Shown in pieces: positions 33,226-40,261 of a stretch of DNA of 40,261 nt. The notes beneath the pieces were generated by a model. It was not told the origin of the DNA, made no database searches, and saw only the letters and a program-made list of their open reading frames with translations. The DNA lies in the NCBI GenBank assembly GCA_021802205.1, contig JAKAAT010000011.1, positions 1 to 40,261 on the forward strand, given 5' to 3'. Origin of the DNA: Thermoplasmata archaeon. GTDB lineage: Archaea; Thermoplasmatota; Thermoplasmata; Thermoplasmatales; Thermoplasmataceae. The position numbers and the translations under genes were made by a program. The first letter of the stretch is position 1, and each line of letters starts with the position of its first letter.

Positions 33226-34160
33226 AGTTAATCCTGGAGACGCTTTCGCAGTACTTATTCGTTGTTCTTTTTTCACCACTTCTTATAGGAATTTTTGAAA
33301 AGTTCAAGGCAAATGTTGAATCAAGGAGAGGGCCAAGCATATTCCAGCCATATTATGATATATTCAAGTTACTGAAAAAGGAGACTGTAATTACTGAAAA
33401 TTCCTCCAGATTATTCTTATACGCACCTTATATGGCATTCGGCATATATTCGCTCATAGCCCTCATTATACCTGTATTCATGACAAAACCCATAATTTTT
33501 ACCGCGTCAGGTGATTTCTTTGCCGGTGCAATATTATTTTCCCTGGCTGCATTCATAAAAATAATAGGGACAATGGATTCAGGCAGCAACTTCTCCTCCA
33601 TGGGGGCATCAAGGCTCATGTCCTTCAACTTCTTCAGTGAAGGTACACTTATAACAGTATTCTTCGCAGTGGCACTGATAAGCGGCACAAACAATCCATA
33701 CACAACAAATCATTATCTTATCAGCCATCCACTTTCCAACCTTAGCCTTGTACATATCTTCGCAGTGTTTGCATTTTTCATGATATTTATGTATGAATTC
33801 GGAAAGATGCCAACACAGAGTGAGGGAAACCAGGAAATGGGTATGATTGATTCTGGCATAGATTATGAGTACAGTGGAAAGGCACTTGCAGTAAACAAAT
33901 GGTCATCCTATATGAAAGTGTATCTTCTCGGGTCAGTGTTAATCAATGTATTCCTTATTCCGTGGGGAATGTTCAATACATTTCCCTTATTTTTCCTCAA
34001 TGCTATTGTAATGTTTGGTAAATGGATCTTCCTCATAATAATTGTACTGATAGTTGATACATCCCTGGCGAAATTGCGCCTGTTCAAGGTCATAGACTAT
34101 CTTGCAGTAGCATTCACATTTTCAATACTATTTTTAATACTTACTGAGGTGATCGCATGA
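33219..34160 (+). CDS. HyfC/NuoH-like membrane subunit of an energy-converting-hydrogenase-related complex
   Basis: A 313-residue protein with about eight membrane segments, of the HycD/HyfC/NuoH family that anchors the peripheral arm and helps form the quinone-like or ion path. GIFEKFKANVESRRGPSIFQPYYDIFKLLKKE (about 25-58) is the conserved first loop, with the R-R-G-P-S and Q-P-x-x-D-x-x-K-L elements. MYEFGKMPTQSEGNQEMG in the middle holds the acidic cluster of this family, and DTSLAKLRLFK lies near the end. It overlaps the next gene by 4 bases. The start is ATG 33219, not GTG 33210, because of the ribosome binding site. Confidence 0.92.
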   Translation: MLELILETLSQYLFVVLFSPLLIGIFEKFKANVESRRGPSIFQPYYDIFKLLKKETVITENSSRLFLYAPYMAFGIYSLIALIIPVFMTKPIIFTASGDFFAGAILFSLAAFIKIIGTMDSGSNFSSMGASRLMSFNFFSEGTLITVFFAVALISGTNNPYTTNHYLISHPLSNLSLVHIFAVFAFFMIFMYEFGKMPTQSEGNQEMGMIDSGIDYEYSGKALAVNKWSSYMKVYLLGSVLINVFLIPWGMFNTFPLFFLNAIVMFGKWIFLIIIVLIVDTSLAKLRLFKVIDYLAVAFTFSILFLILTEVIA

Positions 34161-34798
34161 ATATAGTTTTTACGGTAATATACCTGCTTGCAGCACTCAT
34201 TGTAGTTACAGGATTTTACATTCAGAGCAATAAATATTTAAGATCCATGGTCATGACACAGGCATTTCAGTCATTCCTCATTGCCCTCATAGCAATACTT
34301 CTAGGTATAGAGCTGAAACAGTATACATTTTTCATTCTGGCAGTACTTGTTATACTGTTGCGAAGTTTTCTGGTCACATATTTCCTTGCAGCGAAGATAC
34401 CCAAGAATAAAAATTATTTATACGAATCGAAGCTTCCTACCACTTACTATCTCCTTGTGGATCTTGCATTTATTGTTGTTTCCATATTTATAGTATATTC
34501 AATATCTTTTATTCATATAGTTTCACGCATATTTCCTGAAAGCAATATCATTCTATTTCCCATGTTACTGTTCTTCCAGGGGCTCTTTATTATTGCATCC
34601 AGGAGGAGAACTATTGCACAGATACTGGGTTACATAGAGGAAGAAAATTCCCTGATACTCATGGGCACCTTTATTCTTCCCGTTCCCATAATAATAGAAA
34701 GCAGTGTATTTCTGGATGTGCTAATACTGGTTGTAATTTTTTCAATTATCAGCATAGAGAAAACCGAGCATAAACCGGTGGAGGAGTTGAGAGGATGA
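34157..34798 (+). CDS. HyfE-like membrane subunit (NuoK-related)
   Basis: A 213-residue protein with about seven hydrophobic segments, matching HyfE, whose C-terminal part is related to NuoK. The FQGLFIIASRRRTIAQILGYIEEENSLILMG segment (about 139-170) is the conserved region, with the acidic pair in a glycine/tyrosine context. It sits in the membrane arm. ATGA overlaps at both ends show tight translational coupling with the neighbours. Confidence 0.88.
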   Translation: MNIVFTVIYLLAALIVVTGFYIQSNKYLRSMVMTQAFQSFLIALIAILLGIELKQYTFFILAVLVILLRSFLVTYFLAAKIPKNKNYLYESKLPTTYYLLVDLAFIVVSIFIVYSISFIHIVSRIFPESNIILFPMLLFFQGLFIIASRRRTIAQILGYIEEENSLILMGTFILPVPIIIESSVFLDVLILVVIFSIISIEKTEHKPVEELRG

Positions 34799-36120
34799 TT
34801 TACGAAATACTCATACTGATTATACCTCTGATTGCAATGGGATTCTATAAAAATATTAAGATAACCAGCATAATAGCGGCAATTATTGAAATGTTCCTGC
34901 TTATTCCACTTTACTTTAATTTATCTGATTCCGGATTCTTTTTCATTGACCATATTACGTATATATTCATTCTGATGGTGAGCTCCATTTATCTTATGTC
35001 CTTGATCTACTCCAGAAAATATATCCATAATGTGAAGAATAAGGGAATTTCTGAAAATGTTTATTATATGCTCATGGGATTCTTCTATGTTGCCATGGAG
35101 TTTGCCCTCATGGTAAACAATTATGGTTTCATGTGGGTGGGAATAGAAACTACCACAATATCATCTGCGCTACTCCTGATCACAGAGAAATCCGATATAT
35201 CACTGGAGGCAACATGGAGGTACATAATTATAGTCTCAGCTGGTGTAACATTTGCTTTCATATCTGTTATACTAATATACTACGCCTTCGGAACACTTAC
35301 AGTTACGGTAATTCTATCTAAAGGAATCAAAGACAGCCTAGCTGTAAGGCTTGCCGTGGGAATTGCCCTAGTAGGATTCGGCACGAAGGTGGGTGTTTTT
35401 CCCGTACATACATGGCTTCCCGATGCCCATAGCGAGGCCCCTGCTCCCGTTAGTGCAATGTTCTCCGGAGTATTACTGCCTGTAGCACTGTATGTGCTTT
35501 ACAGAATTTACGAAATATATCCAATGCGGGAAGTATTCGTCTGGGCTGGAACCATTTCAGTACTTTTTGCAGCTATATTCCTCGGATATCAGAAAAACTA
35601 CAAGAGAATGTTTGCATATTCAACAATGGAGAATATGAACATAGCGCTCATAGGTTTGAGCACGTTTACCTTCGCCGGGCTCGTGGGTTCCCTTCTACTT
35701 CTACTTTCACACAGCTTCGGTAAGGCCGGTGCATTTTACTCCTCAGGAAATGTTTATGAGATGTCAGGGACAAAATCAATTGATGGTGTTGGTGGATTAA
35801 TAAGAAATAAAGCGAGTGCCGCTTCTATGCTCCTATCATCCTTTGCCGTAACTGGAACTCCCCCGTTCGGAACATTCTTTGGTGAATTCCTTATACTTTA
35901 CTCAGTGCTATCCATACATTTCTATGCACAGTTCGGTATAATAGTACTTTCACTGTTCCTCGCTTTTGTATCAATAAATTTCAATGTATCAAAAATGCTG
36001 TTCAGGGGCAAATCAGAATACAGCCAGTCTGGAATTAATACTGCTATACCCCTTATAGCAGCAATAATATCTGTATTCATAGGAATTGTATTCCTGGTGG
36101 TGTATCATGAAATATTATGA
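34795..36120 (+). CDS. HyfF/NuoN-like antiporter-type membrane subunit
   Basis: A 441-residue protein with about 13-14 membrane segments from the proton-pumping NuoL/M/N and Mrp antiporter family. WVGIETTTISSALLL (about residue 112 on) has the key membrane Glu; GTKVGVFPVHTWLPDAHSEAPAPVSAMFSGVLLP (about 196-229) has the conserved Lys and the PDAHSEAPAP loop; a buried Lys pattern follows (KNYKRMFAYSTMEN, LLSHSFGKAGAFYSSG). It probably moves protons or sodium. It overlaps HyfE by 4 bases and the next gene by 14. Confidence 0.92.
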   Translation: MIYEILILIIPLIAMGFYKNIKITSIIAAIIEMFLLIPLYFNLSDSGFFFIDHITYIFILMVSSIYLMSLIYSRKYIHNVKNKGISENVYYMLMGFFYVAMEFALMVNNYGFMWVGIETTTISSALLLITEKSDISLEATWRYIIIVSAGVTFAFISVILIYYAFGTLTVTVILSKGIKDSLAVRLAVGIALVGFGTKVGVFPVHTWLPDAHSEAPAPVSAMFSGVLLPVALYVLYRIYEIYPMREVFVWAGTISVLFAAIFLGYQKNYKRMFAYSTMENMNIALIGLSTFTFAGLVGSLLLLLSHSFGKAGAFYSSGNVYEMSGTKSIDGVGGLIRNKASAASMLLSSFAVTGTPPFGTFFGEFLILYSVLSIHFYAQFGIIVLSLFLAFVSINFNVSKMLFRGKSEYSQSGINTAIPLIAAIISVFIGIVFLVVYHEIL

Positions 36121-37261
36121 ATTCGGAGACAAAACCGGAAGGTATGTAGGAAGAACAGAAAAATACGATGTTTACACATCAACACTTACAGAGGCAGATA
36201 AAGAAGAAAATGATAATGAAGAAAAGACCCAGGGGGAAATATATTTCAATTATGGGCCATCAGCAGGCGGACTGAGGGAATCAGTAAATTTCCAGATCCT
36301 TACGCCTGGAGAGTCCATAAGAGATGTTATCATAAACTCCGGTTTTAAAAATAGAAATATCAGCATAATCGGTGATAGTATTTCAGATGCCATGCTAAAG
36401 GTAGAAAGAATCAATGGGTTTCATTCAGCATCACACAGCATAGCTTATGCCCTTGCCGTAGAGGACGCTTTGAATATTGAGAATGATGATTTAAATGATG
36501 CAAGAATTGTAGAAATTGAACTTGAAAGGATAAGATCCAATATTGATGTAATAAAAGGGTTATGTGAATCTGCAGGCTTTGCCGTGCCGGAAAAACAGCT
36601 TCTCCTTTTGAGAGAGGAGGTTGCAAGAATAATTTCCGGTGCTTTCGCACATAGATATTATTTTTCTGTAAACCGCATAAACTCTATTGAAGGGGATTTT
36701 TCCAGAATATCACTCAGAACCGTTGAGAAACAGTTCAGGTCCATCTATGAAGGTCTGCTTTCTTCCAAAATATTCCTTGATAGGATACAGGAAAACGGGA
36801 TTGTATTAAATCCGATATCTACTGGGCCCGCTGCCCGTGCTGGAAATTTCAGATATGATGCCAGATTAGATTCTAAGTCTCTCATATATGGAAAATTTAA
36901 TACTGTGCTTGAAAAGGATGGTGATACATTTTCCAGATTTCTGGTGAGGGCAGAAGAAATATTTGAATCTATAAATATAATAGAATCGTACGGTGTTAAA
37001 AGGATTTTCAGAAAAAATAAGATGGAATTGAGTGGCTCTGGTGATGGTACTGCCAGGATAGAATCACCTGCCGGAGACCTGTTCTATTATGTAAAAATAA
37101 AGGAGGGCAAGCTGGCTGATATACAGATGTCACCGCCCTCATACCTTAATATTCGGAATTTCAGATCTGCACTGAGGAATAAGAATATTTTCACCGATTT
37201 CTTTTTTGTATGGGAGAGCTTCGGCATCTGGATATCGGAACTGGAGGTGAAGTTTCAGTGA
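36107..37261 (+). CDS. hydrogenase-large-subunit-like protein (HyfG/NuoD family) without NiFe ligands
   Basis: A 384-residue protein of the NuoD/group 4 hydrogenase large-subunit family. The NuoC-like N-terminal domain of HyfG is gone, replaced by about 40 residues with an acidic stretch (TEADKEENDNEEK). The family core starts at NYGPSAGGLRESVNFQILTPGESI. Where hydrogenases have R-I-C-G-I-C there is R-I-N103-G-F-H106; where they have D-P-C-x-x-C near the end there is D364-F-F366-F-V-W369. All four NiFe ligands are therefore absent and no hydrogen activation is expected. I use ATG 36107, preceded by GGTGGTG; the frame opens earlier at 36086. The small subunit starts with a 4-base GTGA overlap. 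Confidence 0.88.
   Translation: MKYYEFGDKTGRYVGRTEKYDVYTSTLTEADKEENDNEEKTQGEIYFNYGPSAGGLRESVNFQILTPGESIRDVIINSGFKNRNISIIGDSISDAMLKVERINGFHSASHSIAYALAVEDALNIENDDLNDARIVEIELERIRSNIDVIKGLCESAGFAVPEKQLLLLREEVARIISGAFAHRYYFSVNRINSIEGDFSRISLRTVEKQFRSIYEGLLSSKIFLDRIQENGIVLNPISTGPAARAGNFRYDARLDSKSLIYGKFNTVLEKDGDTFSRFLVRAEEIFESINIIESYGVKRIFRKNKMELSGSGDGTARIESPAGDLFYYVKIKEGKLADIQMSPPSYLNIRNFRSALRNKNIFTDFFFVWESFGIWISELEVKFQ
37243..37250 (+). promoter_or_regulatory. ribosome binding site deciding the start of the small subunit
   Basis: GGAGGTGA, a perfect match to the archaeal anti-Shine-Dalgarno complement, lies seven bases before GTG 37258. It argues for this GTG over the upstream in-frame ATG 37210, which would overlap the preceding gene by 52 bases. 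Confidence 0.6.
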
Positions 37262-37857
37262 ACTGGTTCATCAATGGCATCAGAAAGAGAATACAAACCG
37301 AGAAACTGGATCAATACAGGGTTATGTATCCCTCTGTACTGGAGGGGATGAGTGATTATAACTGCCCCACGGAAGCACTCAGGGATGGAAAATGGGATAT
37401 GGATAAATGCATATTCTGCAGGCAGTGCGATCTGGATCCAACAGGAAATCAGGATACCTATTCTGTAGAGAAAGCGATTCCGAATATATTCAAAAAATCC
37501 CTGTATCTTTATCCTGTGGACTCTGGAACATGTGGTGCCTGCAATGTTGAATTCACTACCTTGTTTTCCCCACAGTATGATTCCAGCAGGTTCAAAATTT
37601 TCATGGCAAATACTCCCAGGCATGCCGATGCTCTGGTTGTTATGGGAGTTCATACAGAGGGGATGGAGAGGGTTCTTCAGGAGGCGTATGATGCCATGCC
37701 GGAACCGAAAGTTGTCATAGGGCTTGGTGCGTGTGCGTTGTCTGGCGGCATTATTGGTAGAGGTGCCATGGAGAAATATGATATCCATATTGCAGGATGC
37801 CCACCGACACCGGCAGCGATCCTCAAAGCAATAATAGAGGCGAGGGATAAAAAATGA
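37258..37857 (+). CDS. hydrogenase-small-subunit-like protein (HyfI/NuoB family) with an added half-ferredoxin segment
   Basis: A 199-residue iron-sulfur protein. The proximal cluster site is complete and of hydrogenase type: C92-G-A-C95, C159 in GLGACALSGG and C181 in AGCPPTP. Before it, residues 36-57 read C36-P-TEAL...C51-IF-C54-RQ-C57, the CP plus CxxCxxC arrangement that in two-cluster ferredoxins holds one 4Fe-4S cluster. Neither NuoB nor E. coli HyfI has this segment; it may replace the separate HyfH/NuoI ferredoxin subunit, which is missing from the cluster. The start is GTG 37258 from the ribosome binding site. Overlaps of 4 bases at both ends. Confidence 0.9.
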   Translation: MNWFINGIRKRIQTEKLDQYRVMYPSVLEGMSDYNCPTEALRDGKWDMDKCIFCRQCDLDPTGNQDTYSVEKAIPNIFKKSLYLYPVDSGTCGACNVEFTTLFSPQYDSSRFKIFMANTPRHADALVVMGVHTEGMERVLQEAYDAMPEPKVVIGLGACALSGGIIGRGAMEKYDIHIAGCPPTPAAILKAIIEARDKK

Positions 37858-39599
37858 TATATTACTATATACCGCTCATAGCTGTTTTCCTTGCTTCTCT
37901 AATTTCCATAAGATATAGAACTGCCGGTTACATAATTACTGCTATAGCTTCTATTCTGTTTTTCCTTTTCACATTCAAAATTTTTGATTACATAACGTAC
38001 TTTTACCTGATAGCAGCCATAGTGTGGATAATAACATCTGTATTTTCCATTTCATATTCAAAGAAATATGGAAGATGGCTTGCTCCACTGTTCATATTGA
38101 CCATAGCAGGTATGATGACAATTCTGTATGCAAATAATTTCCTGGTTTTCATAACAGGCTGGGAAATTATGTCCATACCTGCCTATTTAACCGTGGCAAT
38201 AAACAAGAGAAACGATATAGAAGCATATATATTCATGCTGTTCTCAGAAATAAGCACTGTACTGATTATAACCGCTGCAGTGCTTTCATATTACTATACC
38301 GGTACATTTAATTTTACTGGACTTTCCAGTGATGTTGTCCTGCTCATATTTGCCATAGGGGCTATGTCTAAAATGGGATTGACGCCCTTCATGATAAGTG
38401 AGTGGCTTCCCATAGCACATGGAAGTGCCCCAGCCAATTCATCTGCAATTTTCAGTGCAACAATGACTCTCATGGGTGTATACGGAATATTGAAAATAGC
38501 TATTCTTTCTCCAGTTTCCATTGACATTGGTATACTATTTATTATTATAGGTGTGATCTCCGTACTATTCGGTGCGCTCTATGCGTATATTTCTGAAAAT
38601 ATGAAATCTCTCGGCGGTTTCAGTACCATAGAAAATAATGGAGTGCTGATGGCTGCAATAGGGCTATTCATTGCTGTCAATGATAGTGTGTTAAAAGAGT
38701 TTGTCCTGATTTCCATTGCCATCTTTGCCATGGCACATTCCATAGCAAAAACAGGGCTGTTCATATCCATTGGTCATACAGGAGTTGAGTATTTCAGTGC
38801 GGTTACGGGAGGTAAGGATACTGTAAATCAGGCAGGTAAATTTTTTGCAATGTCCTCACTTTCCGGGCTGTTTCCATCACTGGGCGGCCTAGGGATCTGG
38901 ATGATATTAGAGTCTTTTTTCATGGGTGCCTACCTATATGGCCCTCTGGGGATTGCGTCGATTATAGCCGGTTCCCTGATTGCTATGGGAGAGGGATTTG
39001 CCACTGCTGCAATGCTGAAAATTTTCTATTTCACCGATAGTCACAGGAGATCCAGCGGAAAAAATCTGGAGAATTATACAATACTCGGAACCGGAATCAC
39101 TCTTGTATTTCTGTTTGCCATGTCATTCCTGATTATTGGAAAGAACTATATATCCGGCATACCCTCTGTTCTTGTGTTCAATGGTCTTATGATCGAATCA
39201 CGTCTCGGTGTTTCTGATTTCGGGCTCATAACTCCTCTGTATATTCTTATACTTTTAACGGTATTTACGACAATTGTTTTCCTAGTCTTCGGAAAACCAA
39301 AGGCAAGAATTGCACACAGGTGGAACGGTGGGGTTGAGAATGACCAGTACTACAATTCGTTTACCTATTCAAACAACATAAGACTCATACTTAAAAGGAT
39401 ACTCAGAACCACCAGTACAGATGAAAACAGGGTAGAAACTGTTGATGTATTCTGGATGATCATGATAAATATTGCTATGGCATACAGAAAGTTTGCTAAA
39501 TTTACAGCATATAAAATCATGAACAGCAGAATATCCGCTTATATTACATACATGATAGCTGCCTTCATATTGATAATTATAATAGTATCCCTGATCTGA
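37854..39599 (+). CDS. HyfB/NuoL-like antiporter-type membrane subunit
   Basis: A 581-residue protein with about 15-16 membrane segments. FITGWEIMSIPAYLTVA (about residue 99-115) has the membrane Glu; GAMSKMGLTPFMISEWLPIAHGSAPANSSAIFSATMTLMGVYGILK (about 168-214) is the HyfB form of the antiporter core. It should be the second ion-moving subunit of the complex. The C-terminal region has a charged loop (FGKPKARIAHRWNGGVENDQYYNSFTYSNN) typical of HyfB. It overlaps the small subunit by 4 bases and is the last gene of the cluster; 130 bases then separate it from DUF211. Confidence 0.92.
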   Translation: MIYYYIPLIAVFLASLISIRYRTAGYIITAIASILFFLFTFKIFDYITYFYLIAAIVWIITSVFSISYSKKYGRWLAPLFILTIAGMMTILYANNFLVFITGWEIMSIPAYLTVAINKRNDIEAYIFMLFSEISTVLIITAAVLSYYYTGTFNFTGLSSDVVLLIFAIGAMSKMGLTPFMISEWLPIAHGSAPANSSAIFSATMTLMGVYGILKIAILSPVSIDIGILFIIIGVISVLFGALYAYISENMKSLGGFSTIENNGVLMAAIGLFIAVNDSVLKEFVLISIAIFAMAHSIAKTGLFISIGHTGVEYFSAVTGGKDTVNQAGKFFAMSSLSGLFPSLGGLGIWMILESFFMGAYLYGPLGIASIIAGSLIAMGEGFATAAMLKIFYFTDSHRRSSGKNLENYTILGTGITLVFLFAMSFLIIGKNYISGIPSVLVFNGLMIESRLGVSDFGLITPLYILILLTVFTTIVFLVFGKPKARIAHRWNGGVENDQYYNSFTYSNNIRLILKRILRTTSTDENRVETVDVFWMIMINIAMAYRKFAKFTAYKIMNSRISAYITYMIAAFILIIIIVSLI

Positions 39600-39702
39600 A
39601 ATACATAGGATTTATTATATTTATTATAAAACTGGATCTGTATATAAATCAAAGCAGAATTGTATTTTCTCTGCTAAAATCAGAAAAGGTTAATAAATAA
39701 TA

Positions 39703-39718
39703 ATTATATAATGATATA
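39703..39718 (+). promoter_or_regulatory. TATA box of the DUF211/VIT1-like operon
   Basis: TTATATAATGATATAA is centred about 24 bases before ATG 39730: leaderless pattern. It marks the start of a transcription unit separate from the membrane complex. Confidence 0.5.
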
Positions 39719-39729
39719 AATGGAAGAAT

Positions 39730-40035
39730 ATGGCTAATAGCCAAATTGCTTCGAGGTTTGAAAAACTTATGAATCTTAGAAGGATTTTACTGGACGTTGA
39801 TAAGGGATTAAACAGGCCAACACTCACGGAACTTGCAGGTTCCATAGAGGAGGTACCTGGTGTGGATGCTGTGAAGATAACTGTTACAGAAATGGATATG
39901 GAAACCATGGGAACCAGTATAACGGTTGAAGGATTAAATATCAATTATAATTATCTTGTAAAGGTTATAGAGGATATGGGCTGTGCTATACACTCCATAG
40001 ATGAGGTTATTACCGGAAAGCATATAATAAAATGA
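39730..40035 (+). CDS. DUF211 family protein
   Basis: A 101-residue protein matching the archaeal DUF211 family (MTH889 type), a small ferredoxin-like fold that can assemble into rings. Conserved parts: NLRRILLDVDKGLNRPTLTELAGSIEEVPGVDAVKITVTEMDMET, then VEGLNINYNYL and GCAIHSIDEVITGKHII. About a dozen extra residues precede the usual MNLRRILLDV start; ATG 39730 fits the TATA spacing, ATG 39769 is the alternative. It overlaps the VIT1-like gene by 4 bases (ATGA), so the two probably work together. No exact function is known. Confidence 0.9.
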   Translation: MANSQIASRFEKLMNLRRILLDVDKGLNRPTLTELAGSIEEVPGVDAVKITVTEMDMETMGTSITVEGLNINYNYLVKVIEDMGCAIHSIDEVITGKHIIK

Positions 40036-40261
40036 ATAAAAAATACATATTCCCGGTTAGTATTGGCCTTTCAGATGGGATAATCACTGCTCTGATACTT
40101 GCATCCGGAGGAATTATAGGCAAAAGCACCATAGATTTATTTGAGTCGTTTAAAATTTCATTCGGATCTGCCTTTGCAGGGGCTTTCAGTTATTTTATAG
40201 CCCAGTATGCAGGTCTAAATGAGGAATTGCATAGAACAGCTCTTCAATTAAATTTGAAATC
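40032..40261 (+). CDS. VIT1/CCC1-type transporter, start only
   Basis: The frame begins ATG 40032 in the end of the DUF211 gene and runs off the window after 76 codons. MNKKYIFPVSIGLSDGIITALILASGGIIG is the usual first membrane segment of VIT1/CCC1 iron/manganese transporter-like proteins, and FGSAFAGAFSYFIAQYAGLNEELHRTALQL fits the second segment and the following amphipathic helix. The family moves divalent metals out of the cytoplasm; the substrate here is unknown. Cut by the right edge. Confidence 0.78.
   Translation, partial: MNKKYIFPVSIGLSDGIITALILASGGIIGKSTIDLFESFKISFGSAFAGAFSYFIAQYAGLNEELHRTALQLNLK

Noticed and set aside
37255-37788. A 177-codon minus-strand frame
   Set aside because: Antisense shadow of the hydrogenase-like small subunit, with no family resemblance.
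33219-39599. Calling the cluster a true NiFe hydrogenase or a full complex I
   Set aside because: The four NiFe cysteines are missing, the small subunit has the hydrogenase-type CxxC and not the CC of NuoB, and NuoE/F/G/I/J-type genes are absent.
1-40261. tRNA genes, CRISPR arrays, insertion sequences or prophage
   Set aside because: No tRNA T-arm/CCA pattern, no regularly spaced repeats, and no transposase or integrase frame was found on either strand by reading.

Overview
The window reads as a piece of an AT-rich, gene-dense archaeal chromosome, most likely from the order Thermoplasmatales (the Ferroplasma, Cuniculiplasma or Thermoplasma type). The translation genes are archaeal: aIF5B, L7Ae, S28e, L24e, EF-1 beta and a COG2888 zinc ribbon. 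Many genes have a TATA-like box about 24-27 bases before the start codon and no ribosome binding site, which is the signature of leaderless transcripts. Others, mostly inside operons, carry GGAGG or GGTGAT sites. Genes often overlap by 4 bases (ATGA), and convergent genes touch or overlap at their 3' ends. I see no tRNA, rRNA, CRISPR array or insertion sequence.

Layout. 1-6.4 kb: an acyl-CoA dehydrogenase cut by the left edge, a DUF981-like membrane protein, a B12-binding/radical SAM protein, a precorrin-2 dehydrogenase with an isochorismatase-fold protein that lacks the usual cysteine, and an APC permease. 6.5-11.3 kb: a small membrane protein, a 1165-residue helical-repeat protein directly followed by an M50 intramembrane protease, and a small unknown gene. 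11.4-16.2 kb: zinc ribbon, EF-1 beta and a glycosyltransferase in one operon, then a phosphohexomutase, a CDP-alcohol phosphotransferase and a processive glycosyltransferase, which suggests glycolipid or surface glycan synthesis. 16.3-19.5 kb: a thiamine operon (ThiD, an AIR-synthase-like protein, ThiE) and a winged-helix regulator. 19.7-21.1 kb: S-adenosylmethionine decarboxylase with a CaCA-type cation exchanger. 21.1-24.3 kb, minus strand: the L7Ae-S28e-L24e-Ndk-aIF5B operon. 24.6-32.9 kb: an MHS transporter, a decayed DsrE-like gene, a two-gene metal chelatase (CobN plus an AAA/VWA subunit), an alkyltransferase and a NifX-like protein. 33.2-39.6 kb: a six-gene membrane complex related to hydrogenase-4 and complex I. 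39.7 kb to the end: DUF211 and the start of a VIT1/CCC1-type transporter.

The most striking object is the six-gene complex. It has hydrogenase-4-like membrane subunits (HyfC, HyfE, HyfF and HyfB types) and hydrogenase-like large and small subunits, but all four cysteines that would hold the NiFe site are replaced (Asn103, His106, Phe366, Trp369). The small subunit keeps its proximal cluster cysteines and has an extra four-cysteine ferredoxin-like segment at its N-terminus. This matches the idea of an energy-converting-hydrogenase-related (Ehr) complex: a putative ion-pumping machine with an unknown electron partner. Two tiny reading frames chained by stop/start overlaps lie between its promoter and its first gene. 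Other points of interest are the DsrE-type pseudogene missed by simple ORF calling, the Cys-less isochorismatase, the ThiD with Asp in place of the usual Cys, the HypE-like protein without a HypE tail, and the L7Ae protein with a long charged repeat tail.
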